NCBI GenBank assembly: GCA_937120535.1
Contig: CAKZJX010000011.1
Span: 24,152-88,151 of the forward strand
DNA: 64,000 nt
Source of the DNA: an uncultured Anaerolineae bacterium
GTDB lineage: Bacteria; Chloroflexota; Anaerolineae; Anaerolineales; Villigracilaceae
Reading direction: 5' to 3'
Shown one piece after another: positions 34,573 through 44,511 of this stretch. Position 1 is the stretch's first letter, and every line of letters starts with the position of its first letter. The translations under genes were made by a program, and so were the position numbers. The notes beneath the pieces are model-generated. The model had not been told where the DNA came from, did not search any database, and worked only from the letters and a program-made list of their open reading frames with translations.

Positions 34573-36315
34573 CTAGAGAATGGGAGCCCGCCACTCGGCG
34601 ACGATCTCGAGTTCGTCTTCCAGGAAGCGCCGCTTCATTTCAGAGCGCATGATCTTGCCGCTAGACGTTTTAGCAACGGTGGCGCGGCGGATCAGGATAA
34701 CCGCCGAAGCGCGAATGCCGTGATCGCGGGCGATGTTAGCACGGATTTGTTTGATCACTTCGTCCCAATCCACGCCTTCCATCTGACTACGCTGTGTTTC
34801 ATGGACAACCACCAGGTGTTCGACTCCGTCTTTGGTGATCGAAAAGGCTGCGCCTCCGCCTGGACGAAGGGCCGGATGTGTCTTTTCAACAGTCACTTCA
34901 ATGTCCTGAGGATAGTAGTTGCGACCGCGCACGATCAGCAAGTCTTTCAAGCGCCCAGTGATGTACAAGTGTCCATCGTACATGAAGCCTAGGTCGCCGG
35001 TGCGCAGGAAGGGGCCTTCGCCGGTATCGGCAAGGTGAGCGCGGAAGGTGTGTTCGGTGTCTTCGGGACGGTTCCAGTAACCTTCGGCCACGTTTCCGCC
35101 GGCCAGCCAGATCTCGCCCACTTCGTTCGGCGCGCAGCGCTTGCGGGTTTGAGGGTTCACGATGGCGACTCGGATATCGATCAGCGGCGCGCCGGAGCTG
35201 ACCAGTTCGACGGTGTTTTTCTCATCGTTGGGGCCGGCCGGGGTGATCTTGCCTTCCTCAAAATCACTGCGTTTGACGCGCAGGATGATCGTCTTGGGCT
35301 GATTCGTGTAGGAAGAAACTTCAAGGGTGGCCTCGGCCAGGCCGTAACACGGGGCAAAAGCTTTGGGTCGGAAGCCGAACGGGGCAAATTTTTCTGCAAA
35401 AGCTTGTTGAGTCTCAGCCCGAATAGGTTCGGCGCTGTTGTAGGCGAGTTTCCAGGAAGATAGATCGAGGTCTTCGCACTTCTCGAGAGGGATTTTCCGC
35501 ACACACAATTCATAGGCGAAGTTTGGCCCGCCGCTGGCCGTTACCCGATGTTTCTGGATCTTGCGCAGCCAGTTGAGCGGATTTTGCATAAACATGATAG
35601 GGCTCATCATCAAGCTGGGCGTTCGGTCTATCACGGTTTGGAAGACAGCTGTCAACAAGCCCATATCGTGGAAGAGAGGGGTCCAAGTAAGGATAACCGA
35701 ATCGTCACTCAGTTCGTGCCGGCGGGTTTGTCGAATGGCGTGGGCGTTGTAGGAAAGGTTGCGGTAGCTGATCACCACGCCCTTGGGGATGTTGGTGGAC
35801 CCTGAGGTGTACTGAATGAAGGCGATGGTGTCTGGGGTGATGTTCGGCGGGAGTAGCGCATGGTCGCCGCCAGCCTGGACGGAGTCGCGCGTGATCCACT
35901 TGCGAGCAGCAAATTCGGGGAATTGCTCGGCCTGAAGCAGGAAGGCTTGATGATATTCAGGGGTGGTGAGTACTATGGAAGCCTGGGCATCGCGAGCGAT
36001 GGCCTCTAGGCGCTGCGCCGAACGGTTTAGCCCGGGTGGATTGGTGGGAATGGGGATGATGCCGGCATACAAGCAAGCATACATAGCGATCACGAACTCC
36101 AAGCTGGTAGGGTAGACCAGCAATGCCCGTTCGCCAGGTTCGGCCACGCTTTGTAGGTGCGCGGCTATCTTGCGCACTTCAGCGTCCAGTTGACGATAGG
36201 TCAAGCTTTGATTCTCCTGTTCGCTAGCGCCGAGCAGCATGTGCGACAGGCGATCGGGTGACTCTTGGGCGTAGCGCTGAAGGCTCTCAACCGGGTTGAG
36301 AAAAGGATACTCCAT
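34573..36315 (-). CDS. Fatty acyl-AMP ligase (FAAL)
   Basis: The 580-residue ANL-superfamily enzyme has the P-loop YTSGSTNIPKGVV, the Ala-rich CYGLAEATLEV motif, and the FAAL-type FLRTGDLGFMYDGHLYITGRLKDLLIVRGRNYYPQDIE hinge region. The catalytic Lys lies in AKTSSGKIMRS. FAALs activate fatty acids as acyl-AMP and load an acyl carrier protein rather than CoA. The ACP gene lies 9 bp upstream, which supports that partner. It takes the position DltA holds in dlt operons. Confidence 0.9.
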   Translation of the reverse strand: MEYPFLNPVESLQRYAQESPDRLSHMLLGASEQENQSLTYRQLDAEVRKIAAHLQSVAEPGERALLVYPTSLEFVIAMYACLYAGIIPIPTNPPGLNRSAQRLEAIARDAQASIVLTTPEYHQAFLLQAEQFPEFAARKWITRDSVQAGGDHALLPPNITPDTIAFIQYTSGSTNIPKGVVISYRNLSYNAHAIRQTRRHELSDDSVILTWTPLFHDMGLLTAVFQTVIDRTPSLMMSPIMFMQNPLNWLRKIQKHRVTASGGPNFAYELCVRKIPLEKCEDLDLSSWKLAYNSAEPIRAETQQAFAEKFAPFGFRPKAFAPCYGLAEATLEVSSYTNQPKTIILRVKRSDFEEGKITPAGPNDEKNTVELVSSGAPLIDIRVAIVNPQTRKRCAPNEVGEIWLAGGNVAEGYWNRPEDTEHTFRAHLADTGEGPFLRTGDLGFMYDGHLYITGRLKDLLIVRGRNYYPQDIEVTVEKTHPALRPGGGAAFSITKDGVEHLVVVHETQRSQMEGVDWDEVIKQIRANIARDHGIRASAVILIRRATVAKTSSGKIMRSEMKRRFLEDELEIVAEWRAPIL

Positions 36316-36324
36316 ACAAACCTC

Positions 36325-36585
36325 TTACTGTTGGGCCGCCAATTCGGCCAAGATCTTATCGGTAATCTGGTTGATGGTATCCATGTTTTCCACGGTGAGT
36401 TCGGGGTCAGGGATGTAGAGGTTGAACTCGGTTTCGATGAAGACTCCTACCTGGGCCATGGCGAACGAGTCGATCAAGCCGCTAGAAAACAGGGGCTCAT
36501 CGTCTTTCAAGTCGTAGTTCGGATTTTTGAGTAGCTCGTTCAGCGTAAATTCCCGCACTTTTTGCAAGACCTGGTTTCGATCCAT
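36325..36585 (-). CDS. Acyl carrier protein
   Basis: The 86-residue acidic helical protein has the phosphopantetheine site in GLIDSFAMAQV (Ser about residue 40, within the D-S-F form of the usual DSL) and the family tail. It would carry an acyl group on a phosphopantetheine arm. It lies 9 bp before the FAAL gene and 137 bp after the MBOAT gene, matching DltC in a dlt-type layout. AGGAGTTTC precedes the ATG. Confidence 0.88.
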   Translation of the reverse strand: MDRNQVLQKVREFTLNELLKNPNYDLKDDEPLFSSGLIDSFAMAQVGVFIETEFNLYIPDPELTVENMDTINQITDKILAELAAQQ

Positions 36586-36721
36586 AGATAGAAACTCCTT
36601 GTATCATGAAGGTGAGGTGCTCCGTTTCGAAGATGCCATGCGGGGTTCGATCGTAGTTGGCGAGGGGAAGCCATGGCTTGGGTCTCTTCGGCGTTGGGCA
36701 AGGGCTGGGCTATAGAGCGCG

Positions 36722-38125
36722 TCATGGGTATATAAACACCGGCGGTGCGCTTTGTAGATGGATGACGACGATGACGGCCAGCGGGATTGTCGCTAGCAAT
36801 ACGGTGCGTGCCCAGGCCGGCCAGGTGCGGAAGATCAACTCGTCGCCGTGGCGATGTTGGATCCAGTCGACCAGGAGGGAGAGGGCGATCACCCAAATCG
36901 GACGCAGATCGAACATCTGACCATCCCAACCGTGGATCAATTTTACGAAGAAAATCAGCGTTTGTTTCAAGTCTAACACGAATGGGACGGTGGCGATGGT
37001 CATCAACAGAATCAGCCAAAGGCGCTCGCTGATGCGTCGTCTGAGCGGAATGGCGGCTTCAACTACGGCCGGCCGCCCTAGCGCGCGTAGATTTTCCAGG
37101 ACGATGAACAGACCAATCAACGCCCCCCACAGCAAATGGTTCCAGTTGGCGCCGTGCCACAGGCCGCTGATCAGCATGGTTGCCATGGGAGGCACGATCA
37201 GGTTGGGAATATTGTTGCGGCTGGGGTTGCGGCGTAGAAATGCCCGGCTGATAGGCAGGTAGATATAGTCGCGCAACCACTGGGAGAGACTAATATGCCA
37301 GCGTTGCCAGAAATCGGAGACGTCTTTGGAAAAGAAAGGCGCATTGAAATTGCGGCTGAGTTGGATGCCGAATAGACCGCTCACACCGCGCACGATGTCG
37401 GTATAACCGGCAAACTGATTGTATAGGTAGAACGCATAGGTCACTAGTGCCCAGAGCAGAACCGGGTTGCCGTAGTCGCTGGGGGCGAGCAGTGGGACCG
37501 ATGGCAGGTAGAGGGCGAGTAGGCCGGCCAAGATAGAGGCCCGGAAGAGGCCGATCAGGATCAGGGTCAGGTTAGAAGCGAGGTCTTGATCGCTGAGGCG
37601 TCGCTTTTCAGCCAGTTGGGGTAGGAATCTGCGAGCTCGTTCGAGCGGTCCGGAAATCAACTTGGGATACCAGGCCAGGTAGAGGGCGAAGTCAATCAAG
37701 TTGGAAGTGGGTTTGATCAGACGCAGATGAATATCGATCAAGTAAGAGATGCTGTTTAGGGCGTAGTAGGAGAGTCCAACCGGTAGGATGAGGAGGGGGA
37801 GCAGGTCGAAGCGCTGGGCATCGGGCAAGGTATTGTAGAGTGTTTTCCCGCCGATCAGGAACCAGAGCAATAGACCGACGTTGAGCAGAATGCCCAGAAC
37901 CAGGATGAGCCTTCGGCCACGGCCGGCCCGATGTAGCCAGTGACCCAGGCCAAAGACCAGAATCGTCAGTCCAAAGAGCAGGAGCGGGTGATAGTGATTC
38001 CAGGTGTAATAAAAATAGTAGGAGGCGATCAGCAGGGACAGGTTCTGAAGACGACCCGGCAGAAGGTAATAGATCGCCAAGGTGATCAGGACGAATTGAA
38101 GAAAATCGAGAGAAAGGATGCTCAT
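36722..38125 (-). CDS. MBOAT-family membrane O-acyltransferase (DltB/AlgI-like)
   Basis: The 467-residue polytopic protein has the MBOAT core: YYALNSISYLIDIHLR, FNAPFFSKDVSDFWQRWHISLSQWLRDYIYLPI, and the catalytic-His segment ISGLWHGANWNHLLWG. In DltB and AlgI the enzyme passes an acyl group across the membrane to an extracellular acceptor. It starts 1 bp after the SGNH gene. With ACP and FAAL downstream it probably accepts a fatty-acyl donor. Confidence 0.92.
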   Translation of the reverse strand: MSILSLDFLQFVLITLAIYYLLPGRLQNLSLLIASYYFYYTWNHYHPLLLFGLTILVFGLGHWLHRAGRGRRLILVLGILLNVGLLLWFLIGGKTLYNTLPDAQRFDLLPLLILPVGLSYYALNSISYLIDIHLRLIKPTSNLIDFALYLAWYPKLISGPLERARRFLPQLAEKRRLSDQDLASNLTLILIGLFRASILAGLLALYLPSVPLLAPSDYGNPVLLWALVTYAFYLYNQFAGYTDIVRGVSGLFGIQLSRNFNAPFFSKDVSDFWQRWHISLSQWLRDYIYLPISRAFLRRNPSRNNIPNLIVPPMATMLISGLWHGANWNHLLWGALIGLFIVLENLRALGRPAVVEAAIPLRRRISERLWLILLMTIATVPFVLDLKQTLIFFVKLIHGWDGQMFDLRPIWVIALSLLVDWIQHRHGDELIFRTWPAWARTVLLATIPLAVIVVIHLQSAPPVFIYP

Positions 38126-38126
38126 A

Positions 38127-39254
38127 TCACTTTCCGTTGCGACCGCTCAGCGGAGGGGGGAGCGGGTCGAGGGTTTGAGCGGCTCGTTCACCTAGCCAGC
38201 GACTATAGGGTTCAGCGCCGATGCGGTTTAGATGATAAAGGTCATACCAGCCGTTCTTAGGAAGAGGGAGAGTCGGATCGAGTTCAATGAAGGGGATACC
38301 GTGTTTGTCAGCAATCTCTCGTAGGCGATCATTTACCTGAGCGATAAAGGCTTGCAGGCGGTCCTTATCCATGCGAGGTTGGCCATGGGCGTCTTTGAGT
38401 TCTAGCAGGGCTTGGTGATAGGCCATTTCAACCACAATCACCTGGGCGCCCAACGCTTGGCTACGGGTGATGATCTCTTCTAAGGCGGCTAGGTCGTGTT
38501 CAGAGAGATGATAGTTACCGAGCTGGCGCTGGAAATTTTTGACCGCTGCGGTTTGGAGCGGGACAGTCGGATCGATCGCCTTGGGCGACGTGGCAAACCC
38601 GTTGGGGGCAATCTCGCCATCCCATTTTTTGAATTCGCGTCGAGCTGCTTCATAGCGCATCCCGTGGGGAGCAGCATAGCTTAGGAAGGTTAGTGCCCGC
38701 CACGCATAAGAATGCTCGCTCAGCCAACCATTAAGAGAGAACTTTCCTAAGCGGTAGCGAATCCAATCGTTTTGTGTGAAGCGCTCATCAATGTCCTGTC
38801 GTCGTAGTTCGGTGTAATCCAAGAAACTGGTGCCGACTACTACCAGTCGCGGCGGATATTCTTTAAACAGGAGCTGGACCACCATTGATGTGGTCCGGAT
38901 CTGGGCGCCGGTGATGCCGAAGTTGTAGCAGGAAATGGGTTGGTTCGTAGCCGCCTCGAAGGTATGCTCAAAGGCGATCGGATCGATCGAACGAAAAGCC
39001 TGAGAACTCCCCAAGATCAAGCAATCAGGTGCACCCTGTTCCTGCACGAATCGTTCGAGTAGGTTGAACTGGATCTCGATTTGAGGGTGGTTGATCCCGT
39101 ATACCTGATAGGGGATGTGGTTTTGCACCATCGGGGTGCGAGCTGCCCACTCGCCAATCCAGCACAGGGCCACAAAGAGCAAGGCGGCATGGGCAAGCGT
39201 GGGGGGAAGGGGTCGTGCAATAGCCAGAGAGACTCGTCGTTCAACGTTGAGCAA
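38127..39254 (-). CDS. Membrane-anchored SGNH-like protein (DltD/AlgX-type partner of MBOAT)
   Basis: The 375-residue protein has an N-terminal span (HAALLFVALCWIGEW), then CLILGSSQAFRSIDP (SGNH block I Ser), SCYNFGITGAQI (block II), and a C-terminal DLYHLNRIGAEPYSRWL holding the Asp-x-x-His pair. This is the layout of DltD and AlgJ/X-type acyl-handling proteins encoded beside MBOATs. The start is a TTG with GGAGG 7 nt upstream. It is the first gene of the four-gene cassette. Confidence 0.82.
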   Translation of the reverse strand: MLNVERRVSLAIARPLPPTLAHAALLFVALCWIGEWAARTPMVQNHIPYQVYGINHPQIEIQFNLLERFVQEQGAPDCLILGSSQAFRSIDPIAFEHTFEAATNQPISCYNFGITGAQIRTTSMVVQLLFKEYPPRLVVVGTSFLDYTELRRQDIDERFTQNDWIRYRLGKFSLNGWLSEHSYAWRALTFLSYAAPHGMRYEAARREFKKWDGEIAPNGFATSPKAIDPTVPLQTAAVKNFQRQLGNYHLSEHDLAALEEIITRSQALGAQVIVVEMAYHQALLELKDAHGQPRMDKDRLQAFIAQVNDRLREIADKHGIPFIELDPTLPLPKNGWYDLYHLNRIGAEPYSRWLGERAAQTLDPLPPPLSGRNGK

Positions 39255-39618
39255 GGAAGGTCCTCCACATCAAGTTATGCTCAATGTTATTTTTGGCGTG
39301 TCATGATCCAAGCAGTAAGGAATGAGCCGCGCTGCCAAACATCGCACACGTAAGGCTCCACAGGTGGGCTTGTTGACACGCCGCATCCACGGGCCGTTGC
39401 CGGCCCTGGGAGAGGGCAAGAGTTGTTATCATAGTCACTCAGCCCCCCTATTCTACCTGATTCTAGGGGACGCGATGCCAACGGCAGTGCAATTTTTTCA
39501 AGCTGCAATCCGCCGGAATGCTTTTGTGATTTCTCGGCGTCCTGTAGGGATCACTCTGGGCGTTTCCGAGAGGTGAGGACGTGGCGCAGGTTTTCGATGT
39601 CCCTTTTTCTCCCTCTGG
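39255..39618. other. Intergenic region between the acylation cassette and alaS
   Basis: These ~360 bp hold short open frames but none with a family match, a ribosome site or consistent composition. No T-box features (AGGGTGGNACCGCG) were seen. The only signal found is the promoter-like TATAAT at its right edge. Confidence 0.5.
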
Positions 39619-39624
39619 TATAAT
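39619..39624 (+). promoter_or_regulatory. -10 box upstream of alaS
   Basis: TATAAT lies 38 bp upstream of the alaS ATG, with only a weak -35-like sequence at 17 bp. The strong -10 and pyrimidine-rich flank suggest the alaS promoter. Confidence 0.5.
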
Positions 39625-39662
39625 TTTCCCTTGATATTCAGTTTTGTGGAGTTCGGTGAGTG

Positions 39663-42401
39663 ATGACAACTCGTAAGCTAAGCGCAAACCAAATTCGTCA
39701 GATGTTTATTGATTTCTTCGTCCAACGAGGACACGTGGCTGTGCCGTCCATGTCGCTGGTTCCGGGTGGCGATACCACCTTGCTCTTCACCAACTCGGGC
39801 ATGGTGCAATTCAAGAACGTCTTCCTAGGGACGGAGAAATATCCCTACACGCGGGTGGTAGATTCCCAGAAGTGTATGCGCATTGAGGGCAAGCATAACG
39901 ATCTGGAAGATGTGGGGTTTGATGATTCTCATCATACTTTCTTTGAGATGCTGGGCAACTGGTCGTTTGGCGATTATTACAAGAAAGAAGCCATTGCTTG
40001 GTCGTGGGAATTGCTGACCGAAGTCTGGGGTTTGCCCAAGGAACGGCTGTATGCCACCTGTTTTGAAGATGAGCTGGGCGAAATCCCTCGCGATGACGAG
40101 GCAGTCGAGGCCTGGTGTGCTCAGCCGGGGTTCCTGCCGGACCATGTGTATTTCTTCGGGCGCAAGGAGAACTTCTGGCAAATGGCTGACACCGGTCCTT
40201 GTGGTCCATGCTCGGAGATCCACATTGACCTTGGTGAGGAGCGCGACAATTTGCGCGGAAAGCCCCATCGCTGTGGTGTGAACGGCGAATGCAATCGTTT
40301 TTTGGAATTGTGGAACAACGTGTTCATTCAATACAATCGCCTGGAGACCGGCCGTTTGGAGCCGCTGCCCGCAAAGCACGTGGATACTGGCATGGGCCTT
40401 GAACGCATTGTGTCCGTCTTGCAGGGTGTGGATTCAAATTACAAGACCGACTTGTTTGCTGGCTCGTTGGTGGTCCTGCGCTCGCTCACCGGTCACTCTG
40501 AAGAGGAAATGTACGCCAACTTCACGCCTTACCGCGTGATCGCGGATCATGTGCGAGCCGCTTCCTTTTTGATTGCCGATGGTGTGGTGCCGGGCAATAG
40601 CGGACGGAACTACGTGACTCGGATGTTAATCCGTCGGGCGGTGCGCTTCGGCACCAAACTCAGCTTGCATGAACCCTTTTTGGCTAAGGTGGCTGAGGCG
40701 GTGATCGAACAATACGGCGATTACTACACCGAGCTTCGCAAGGGTCGGTTGGCCATTCTGGACTATCTTACCCGCGAAGAAGTGCGATTCGCCCGCACCC
40801 TCGAAGCGGGGTCGGCCCAACTGGAGAATCTGCTCAATGACTTGCGAGCCTCCGGTCAAATGATCCTAGATGGCCATCGCGCCTACGACCTGTACGCCAC
40901 GTATGGCCTTCCCTTCGAGATCACCCGCGATATTGCTCGTGAACACGGCTTGGAGGTGGATGAGCAAGGGTTTCAACAGGCTAAAGAGGAGCATTCCTTG
41001 GCTTCTGGGGGTGGAAAGGCGATGGGCAAGCTCGGCGGTGAGGATGCTCAATTCTACGCCGACTTGCTTAGGTTCCTTCAAGAGAAGGGGAAGCTGGATA
41101 AGGACGGCGTAGAGTATGACCCGTACAGCGGCTTGCAGGTGGAAAAGTTTAGCGACTTGGAGGTGTTGGCGCTGGTGGTGAACGGGGAAGCGGTTGAGTC
41201 AGCGGAGATGGACGATCAGGTTGAGGTGCTGCTGCCGCGCACCGGCTTTTATGTGGAGGCCGGCGGGCAGGTGAGCGATACCGGTTACATCTGCGGCATC
41301 TCGTCTGGCGATCGCAGGGCCGTATGGGAAATTGAGGTGACGGGCATGCGGAAGCCAGTGGCCGGAGTGATCGTCCATGTGGGCGTGGTCATCTCCGGTC
41401 AGCCCAAGGTGGGCGATCTGTGTGTTGCCGAGATCGACATTCCGCGGCGCCGCGATATTATGCGCAACCACACAGCTACCCATCTGTTGCACAAAGCCTT
41501 ACATGAAGTGCTCGGCTCTCAGGCCATGCAGGCCGGCTCCTTGGTTGCTCCGGATCGGCTGCGTTTTGACTTCAATCACCCCGTCGCCCTGACGCCAGAG
41601 CAACTGGAACGCCTGGAGCGCATCGTGAACGATGCGATCGCAGCCGATATGCCGGTACATAAGGAAATTAAGACCCTCACTCAAGCTCGCGAGGAAGGGG
41701 CGATTGCGTTGTTTGGCGAAAAGTATACCGAGATCGTCCGTACATTGACCATCGGCGATCCTCGGCAGCGATACTCATATGAGTTGTGTGGCGGCACCCA
41801 TGTCGATCGTACTTCTGACATTGGTATGTTCTTGATCGTAAGCGAGAGCTCAGTGGGGACCAACGTCCGCCGCATTGAGGCAGTCACTGGCCGCGGGGCG
41901 TATCAGTTGGCGACCCGTCACTTTCAAGCGTTGAAGCAAGCTGCGGCCAGCCTGAAGACGACGTCGGAGGAGGTGCCAGCGAAGGTGGAGGTTCTCAAGA
42001 AGGAACTCGAAGCGCTCCAGGACAAACTGGCCGGCCTGCGGCGGAAGTACGCCTTGATTGCCTTCCAGCAGCAGCTGAGCAATCTGCAGGTTGTGGGCAA
42101 CGTGAAGGTTCTAGCGGCCGAGATCCCTGATGCTGATGCCGACACGCTGCGCTCGCTCACCGATCGCTTCCGGCAACAGTATTCCCAAAATGGGGCGGTA
42201 GTCTTGGTCTCTGGAGCGCTGGTGATCGCCGCTGTGACGGACGACCTGGTCCAGCGTGGGCTCAAAGCGGCCGATCTGATCGTTGGCATCGGGGGTAAGG
42301 GGGGCGGCCGGCCGACGTTGGCCCAAGGGAGCCTGCCGAACGGTCGGGTGCAGCACTACTTGCAGAAAGTGGCGCAGGTGATCCAAGAGAAAGTCCACTA
42401 G
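39663..42401 (+). CDS. alaS: Alanyl-tRNA synthetase
   Basis: The 912-residue class II synthetase has motif 1-3 features (RQMFIDFFVQRGHVAVPS, FFEMLGNWSFGDYYKKEAI, GMGLERIVSVLQG), the editing-domain zinc residues NHTATHLLHKAL and CGGTHVDRT, and a C-terminal DHH-linked part with GIGGKGGGRPTLAQG. It charges tRNA-Ala and clears Ser/Gly mischarging. A GTG at 39660 is immediately ahead of the ATG. Length is normal. Confidence 0.97.
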   Translation: MTTRKLSANQIRQMFIDFFVQRGHVAVPSMSLVPGGDTTLLFTNSGMVQFKNVFLGTEKYPYTRVVDSQKCMRIEGKHNDLEDVGFDDSHHTFFEMLGNWSFGDYYKKEAIAWSWELLTEVWGLPKERLYATCFEDELGEIPRDDEAVEAWCAQPGFLPDHVYFFGRKENFWQMADTGPCGPCSEIHIDLGEERDNLRGKPHRCGVNGECNRFLELWNNVFIQYNRLETGRLEPLPAKHVDTGMGLERIVSVLQGVDSNYKTDLFAGSLVVLRSLTGHSEEEMYANFTPYRVIADHVRAASFLIADGVVPGNSGRNYVTRMLIRRAVRFGTKLSLHEPFLAKVAEAVIEQYGDYYTELRKGRLAILDYLTREEVRFARTLEAGSAQLENLLNDLRASGQMILDGHRAYDLYATYGLPFEITRDIAREHGLEVDEQGFQQAKEEHSLASGGGKAMGKLGGEDAQFYADLLRFLQEKGKLDKDGVEYDPYSGLQVEKFSDLEVLALVVNGEAVESAEMDDQVEVLLPRTGFYVEAGGQVSDTGYICGISSGDRRAVWEIEVTGMRKPVAGVIVHVGVVISGQPKVGDLCVAEIDIPRRRDIMRNHTATHLLHKALHEVLGSQAMQAGSLVAPDRLRFDFNHPVALTPEQLERLERIVNDAIAADMPVHKEIKTLTQAREEGAIALFGEKYTEIVRTLTIGDPRQRYSYELCGGTHVDRTSDIGMFLIVSESSVGTNVRRIEAVTGRGAYQLATRHFQALKQAAASLKTTSEEVPAKVEVLKKELEALQDKLAGLRRKYALIAFQQQLSNLQVVGNVKVLAAEIPDADADTLRSLTDRFRQQYSQNGAVVLVSGALVIAAVTDDLVQRGLKAADLIVGIGGKGGGRPTLAQGSLPNGRVQHYLQKVAQVIQEKVH

Positions 42402-42425
42402 GGTTGTCACCAAAGATCGAGCGCG

Positions 42426-42453
42426 CACGCCGAACCGCTGGGACTCCGGCGTG
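42426..42453. terminator. Hairpin between convergent alaS and GH13 genes
   Basis: CACGCCG (42426-42432) pairs with CGGCGTG (42447-42453) around a 14-nt loop, followed on the plus strand by GGCGTTGTTGTTC. It sits in the 80-bp gap between the two convergent stops. Confidence 0.5.
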
Positions 42454-42481
42454 GGCGTTGTTGTTCTGGCGGCAGAGCGGC

Positions 42482-44089
42482 TTATGATCCAAAGTGTACG
42501 ATCAGGCCGCCTAGGCCGGCCAAACGAGCGGCGCCGGCCTCTAGATTGTCTTCGGGCGTCAGGCGGAAGAGGACCTGGCCGGTGGAGAAGGGGAACGCAC
42601 AGGTCTGTTCGCCGAAGTTGAGCAAGATGGCGAGCCGCTCCTCCGAGACCTGACGGGTATAGCCGAGCACCTGGGCCGGCAGGCCGTCCAGCAGCTGCAG
42701 GGTTCCCTCGCGCAGCGAGGCGTGTGCCCGTCGCAGGGCCAGGATAGCGCGCACCGTGTTGAGCAAAGACCCTGGGTCGGCTTGTTGGGCAGCTACGTTG
42801 ACCGTCCTGTAGTTGGGGTGAACTGGCAACCAGGTGTGGGGTGCAGAAGAGAAGCCGGCGTTGGGTGAGGCGTCCCATTGCATGGGGGTGCGAACGTCGT
42901 CGCGGTTGATGGTCAACCCGAGCAGGTCGAAGACGAATCGGGGAACAAAGCGATATTTATGGGGTAATGGGTCTAGAGCCGAGTGAAAGGGCAGGGGGAG
43001 ATCGGTCATGCCGATCTCCTCGCCGTAATACATGCAGGGCACACCGCGCACTGTCAGTTGGAGAGTGACCAACAGCCGGGCCTTGCGGGCATCCCCTTTC
43101 AGGCGGGTCATGCTACGCCGACGGTCGTGGTTGCTGAACACATAAACCGGCATGAACGGGGCTGGGTAAGCCGCTTCGAGATCGGCGATCAGGCGTCGAA
43201 AATAGTCGGCCTGGAAACGAAAGTTGAGCATGGCAAAGTCAAAGACCAGGGTTAAGCCGTCGTTTTCGGTTTCGCCGAGGTACTTGCGGATGATCTCCCG
43301 TTTTCCGCTGACCTCGCCCAAAGTGAGTTTGGGACCGAATTCATCGCACACCTGACGCAGTTCTTTGGCGAGGAGGAAGCTCTCTGGCAGGTTGAGGTTG
43401 TAGCGGGCCTCTTGAAAGAAACCAGAGGGATTGTCCACGCTAGGGATGAGTTGGAATTTAAGGGGGTTGTTGCGGAATTCGGCATCTTTGTAGATCACGT
43501 TGAAGATGTCTAGGCGAAAGCCATCTACGCCGCGGCTCAGCCAGAAACGCACGATCTCGAGCATGGCGCGTTTGACGTCCGGATTGCGGTAATTCAGGTC
43601 GGGTTGGAAGGGGAGAAAACTGGCCCAGTAATATTGGTCTCGCTCAGGGGCGTAGCGCCAGCCGCTACCGCCGGTCAGGCTATGCCAATTGTTCGGTTGG
43701 TCACGCCAGAGGTACCAATCGGCTTTGGGGTTGTGGCGCGAGGTGCGCGATTCCAAGAACCAGGGATGCTGATCGGAGGTGTGATTCATCACCATGTCGA
43801 AGACGATCCGCATCCCTCGGCGGTGGGTTTCTTCGATCAGGCAAAAAGCATCGTCTAGGGTGCCATACTCGGGGGCGATGGAGAGATAGTCGGAGATGTC
43901 GTAGCCGAAATCCTTCTGAGGGGAAGCGAAGAAAGGAGAGAGCCACAGCGTTTCGAAACCTAGCTCGTGCAGATAATCCAATTTTTGAAGGATTCCCGGC
44001 AGATCGCCGATCCCATCGCCGTTGCTATCGTAAAACGAACGCGGGTAGATTTGGTAGATGGTGGTGGTGTGATACCAAGGGAGAGACAT
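42482..44089 (-). CDS. GH13 alpha-glucosidase / oligo-1,6-glucosidase
   Basis: The 535-residue protein is a GH13 TIM barrel: IYQIYPRSFYDSNGDGIGDLPGI, DMVMNHTSDQHPWF (region I), GVDGFRLDIFN with the nucleophile Asp (region II), LTLGEVSG with the acid Glu (region III), and FSNHDRRRS (region IV). The layout points to the oligo-1,6-/alpha-glucosidase subfamily, acting on short malto- or isomalto-oligosaccharides. No signal peptide is seen, so it is cytosolic. It stands alone, with no sugar transporter next to it. Confidence 0.92.
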   Translation of the reverse strand: MSLPWYHTTTIYQIYPRSFYDSNGDGIGDLPGILQKLDYLHELGFETLWLSPFFASPQKDFGYDISDYLSIAPEYGTLDDAFCLIEETHRRGMRIVFDMVMNHTSDQHPWFLESRTSRHNPKADWYLWRDQPNNWHSLTGGSGWRYAPERDQYYWASFLPFQPDLNYRNPDVKRAMLEIVRFWLSRGVDGFRLDIFNVIYKDAEFRNNPLKFQLIPSVDNPSGFFQEARYNLNLPESFLLAKELRQVCDEFGPKLTLGEVSGKREIIRKYLGETENDGLTLVFDFAMLNFRFQADYFRRLIADLEAAYPAPFMPVYVFSNHDRRRSMTRLKGDARKARLLVTLQLTVRGVPCMYYGEEIGMTDLPLPFHSALDPLPHKYRFVPRFVFDLLGLTINRDDVRTPMQWDASPNAGFSSAPHTWLPVHPNYRTVNVAAQQADPGSLLNTVRAILALRRAHASLREGTLQLLDGLPAQVLGYTRQVSEERLAILLNFGEQTCAFPFSTGQVLFRLTPEDNLEAGAARLAGLGGLIVHFGS

Positions 44090-44511
44090 GGCTAGAACCT
44101 GAACAAGGAAATGGATGAGAAGGTATAGCGAATCTACCTAAATAATGGCATAATAAGCTTGGTGTAAGATGAGAGTCGTGTCTGGAACGTTTCTAGCGAG
44201 TGGGGGCGGATCCGCTCGTTGACCCTCGCTTCGATTTTCTACATCTCGGGAGTGTGCGGAATTCCGACCGAGCCGATAGGAGAAAGAGTCGGTATGGGTG
44301 CATCTTTAATAGCTTGACGCAATTTTTTCTGCTAGTGTTGTATTTGATTGTCGTCGAAGGAGAGTTGTTCCCGTTGCCATAAAGGCCCTTCTTTAGGAAA
44401 TGGGATTTGTGGTATATTTGTTCTAGCCAGACCGGTGGGTGTCTTATCCGGGATGGTTGTTGATAGTCTAACTTGTAGATTGCTCAAACCCGGAGTCACG
44501 AGAGGCCTGCT
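44090..44511. other. Intergenic region between GH13 and the response regulator gene
   Basis: These ~420 bp carry promoter-like pieces for both divergent genes (TTGACG near 44314 with TTGTAT 18 bp on; TATACC on the minus strand near 44130) but no convincing gene. A 60-codon frame at 44200-44382 has no ribosome site and no family match. Confidence 0.45.

Noticed and set aside
39322..39576. Possible small gene upstream of alaS
   Set aside because: No ribosome site, no recognisable domain; equally open frames exist on the other strand.
44200..44382. Possible 60-residue gene between GH13 and the response regulator
   Set aside because: No ribosome site, no family match and composition unlike neighbours.
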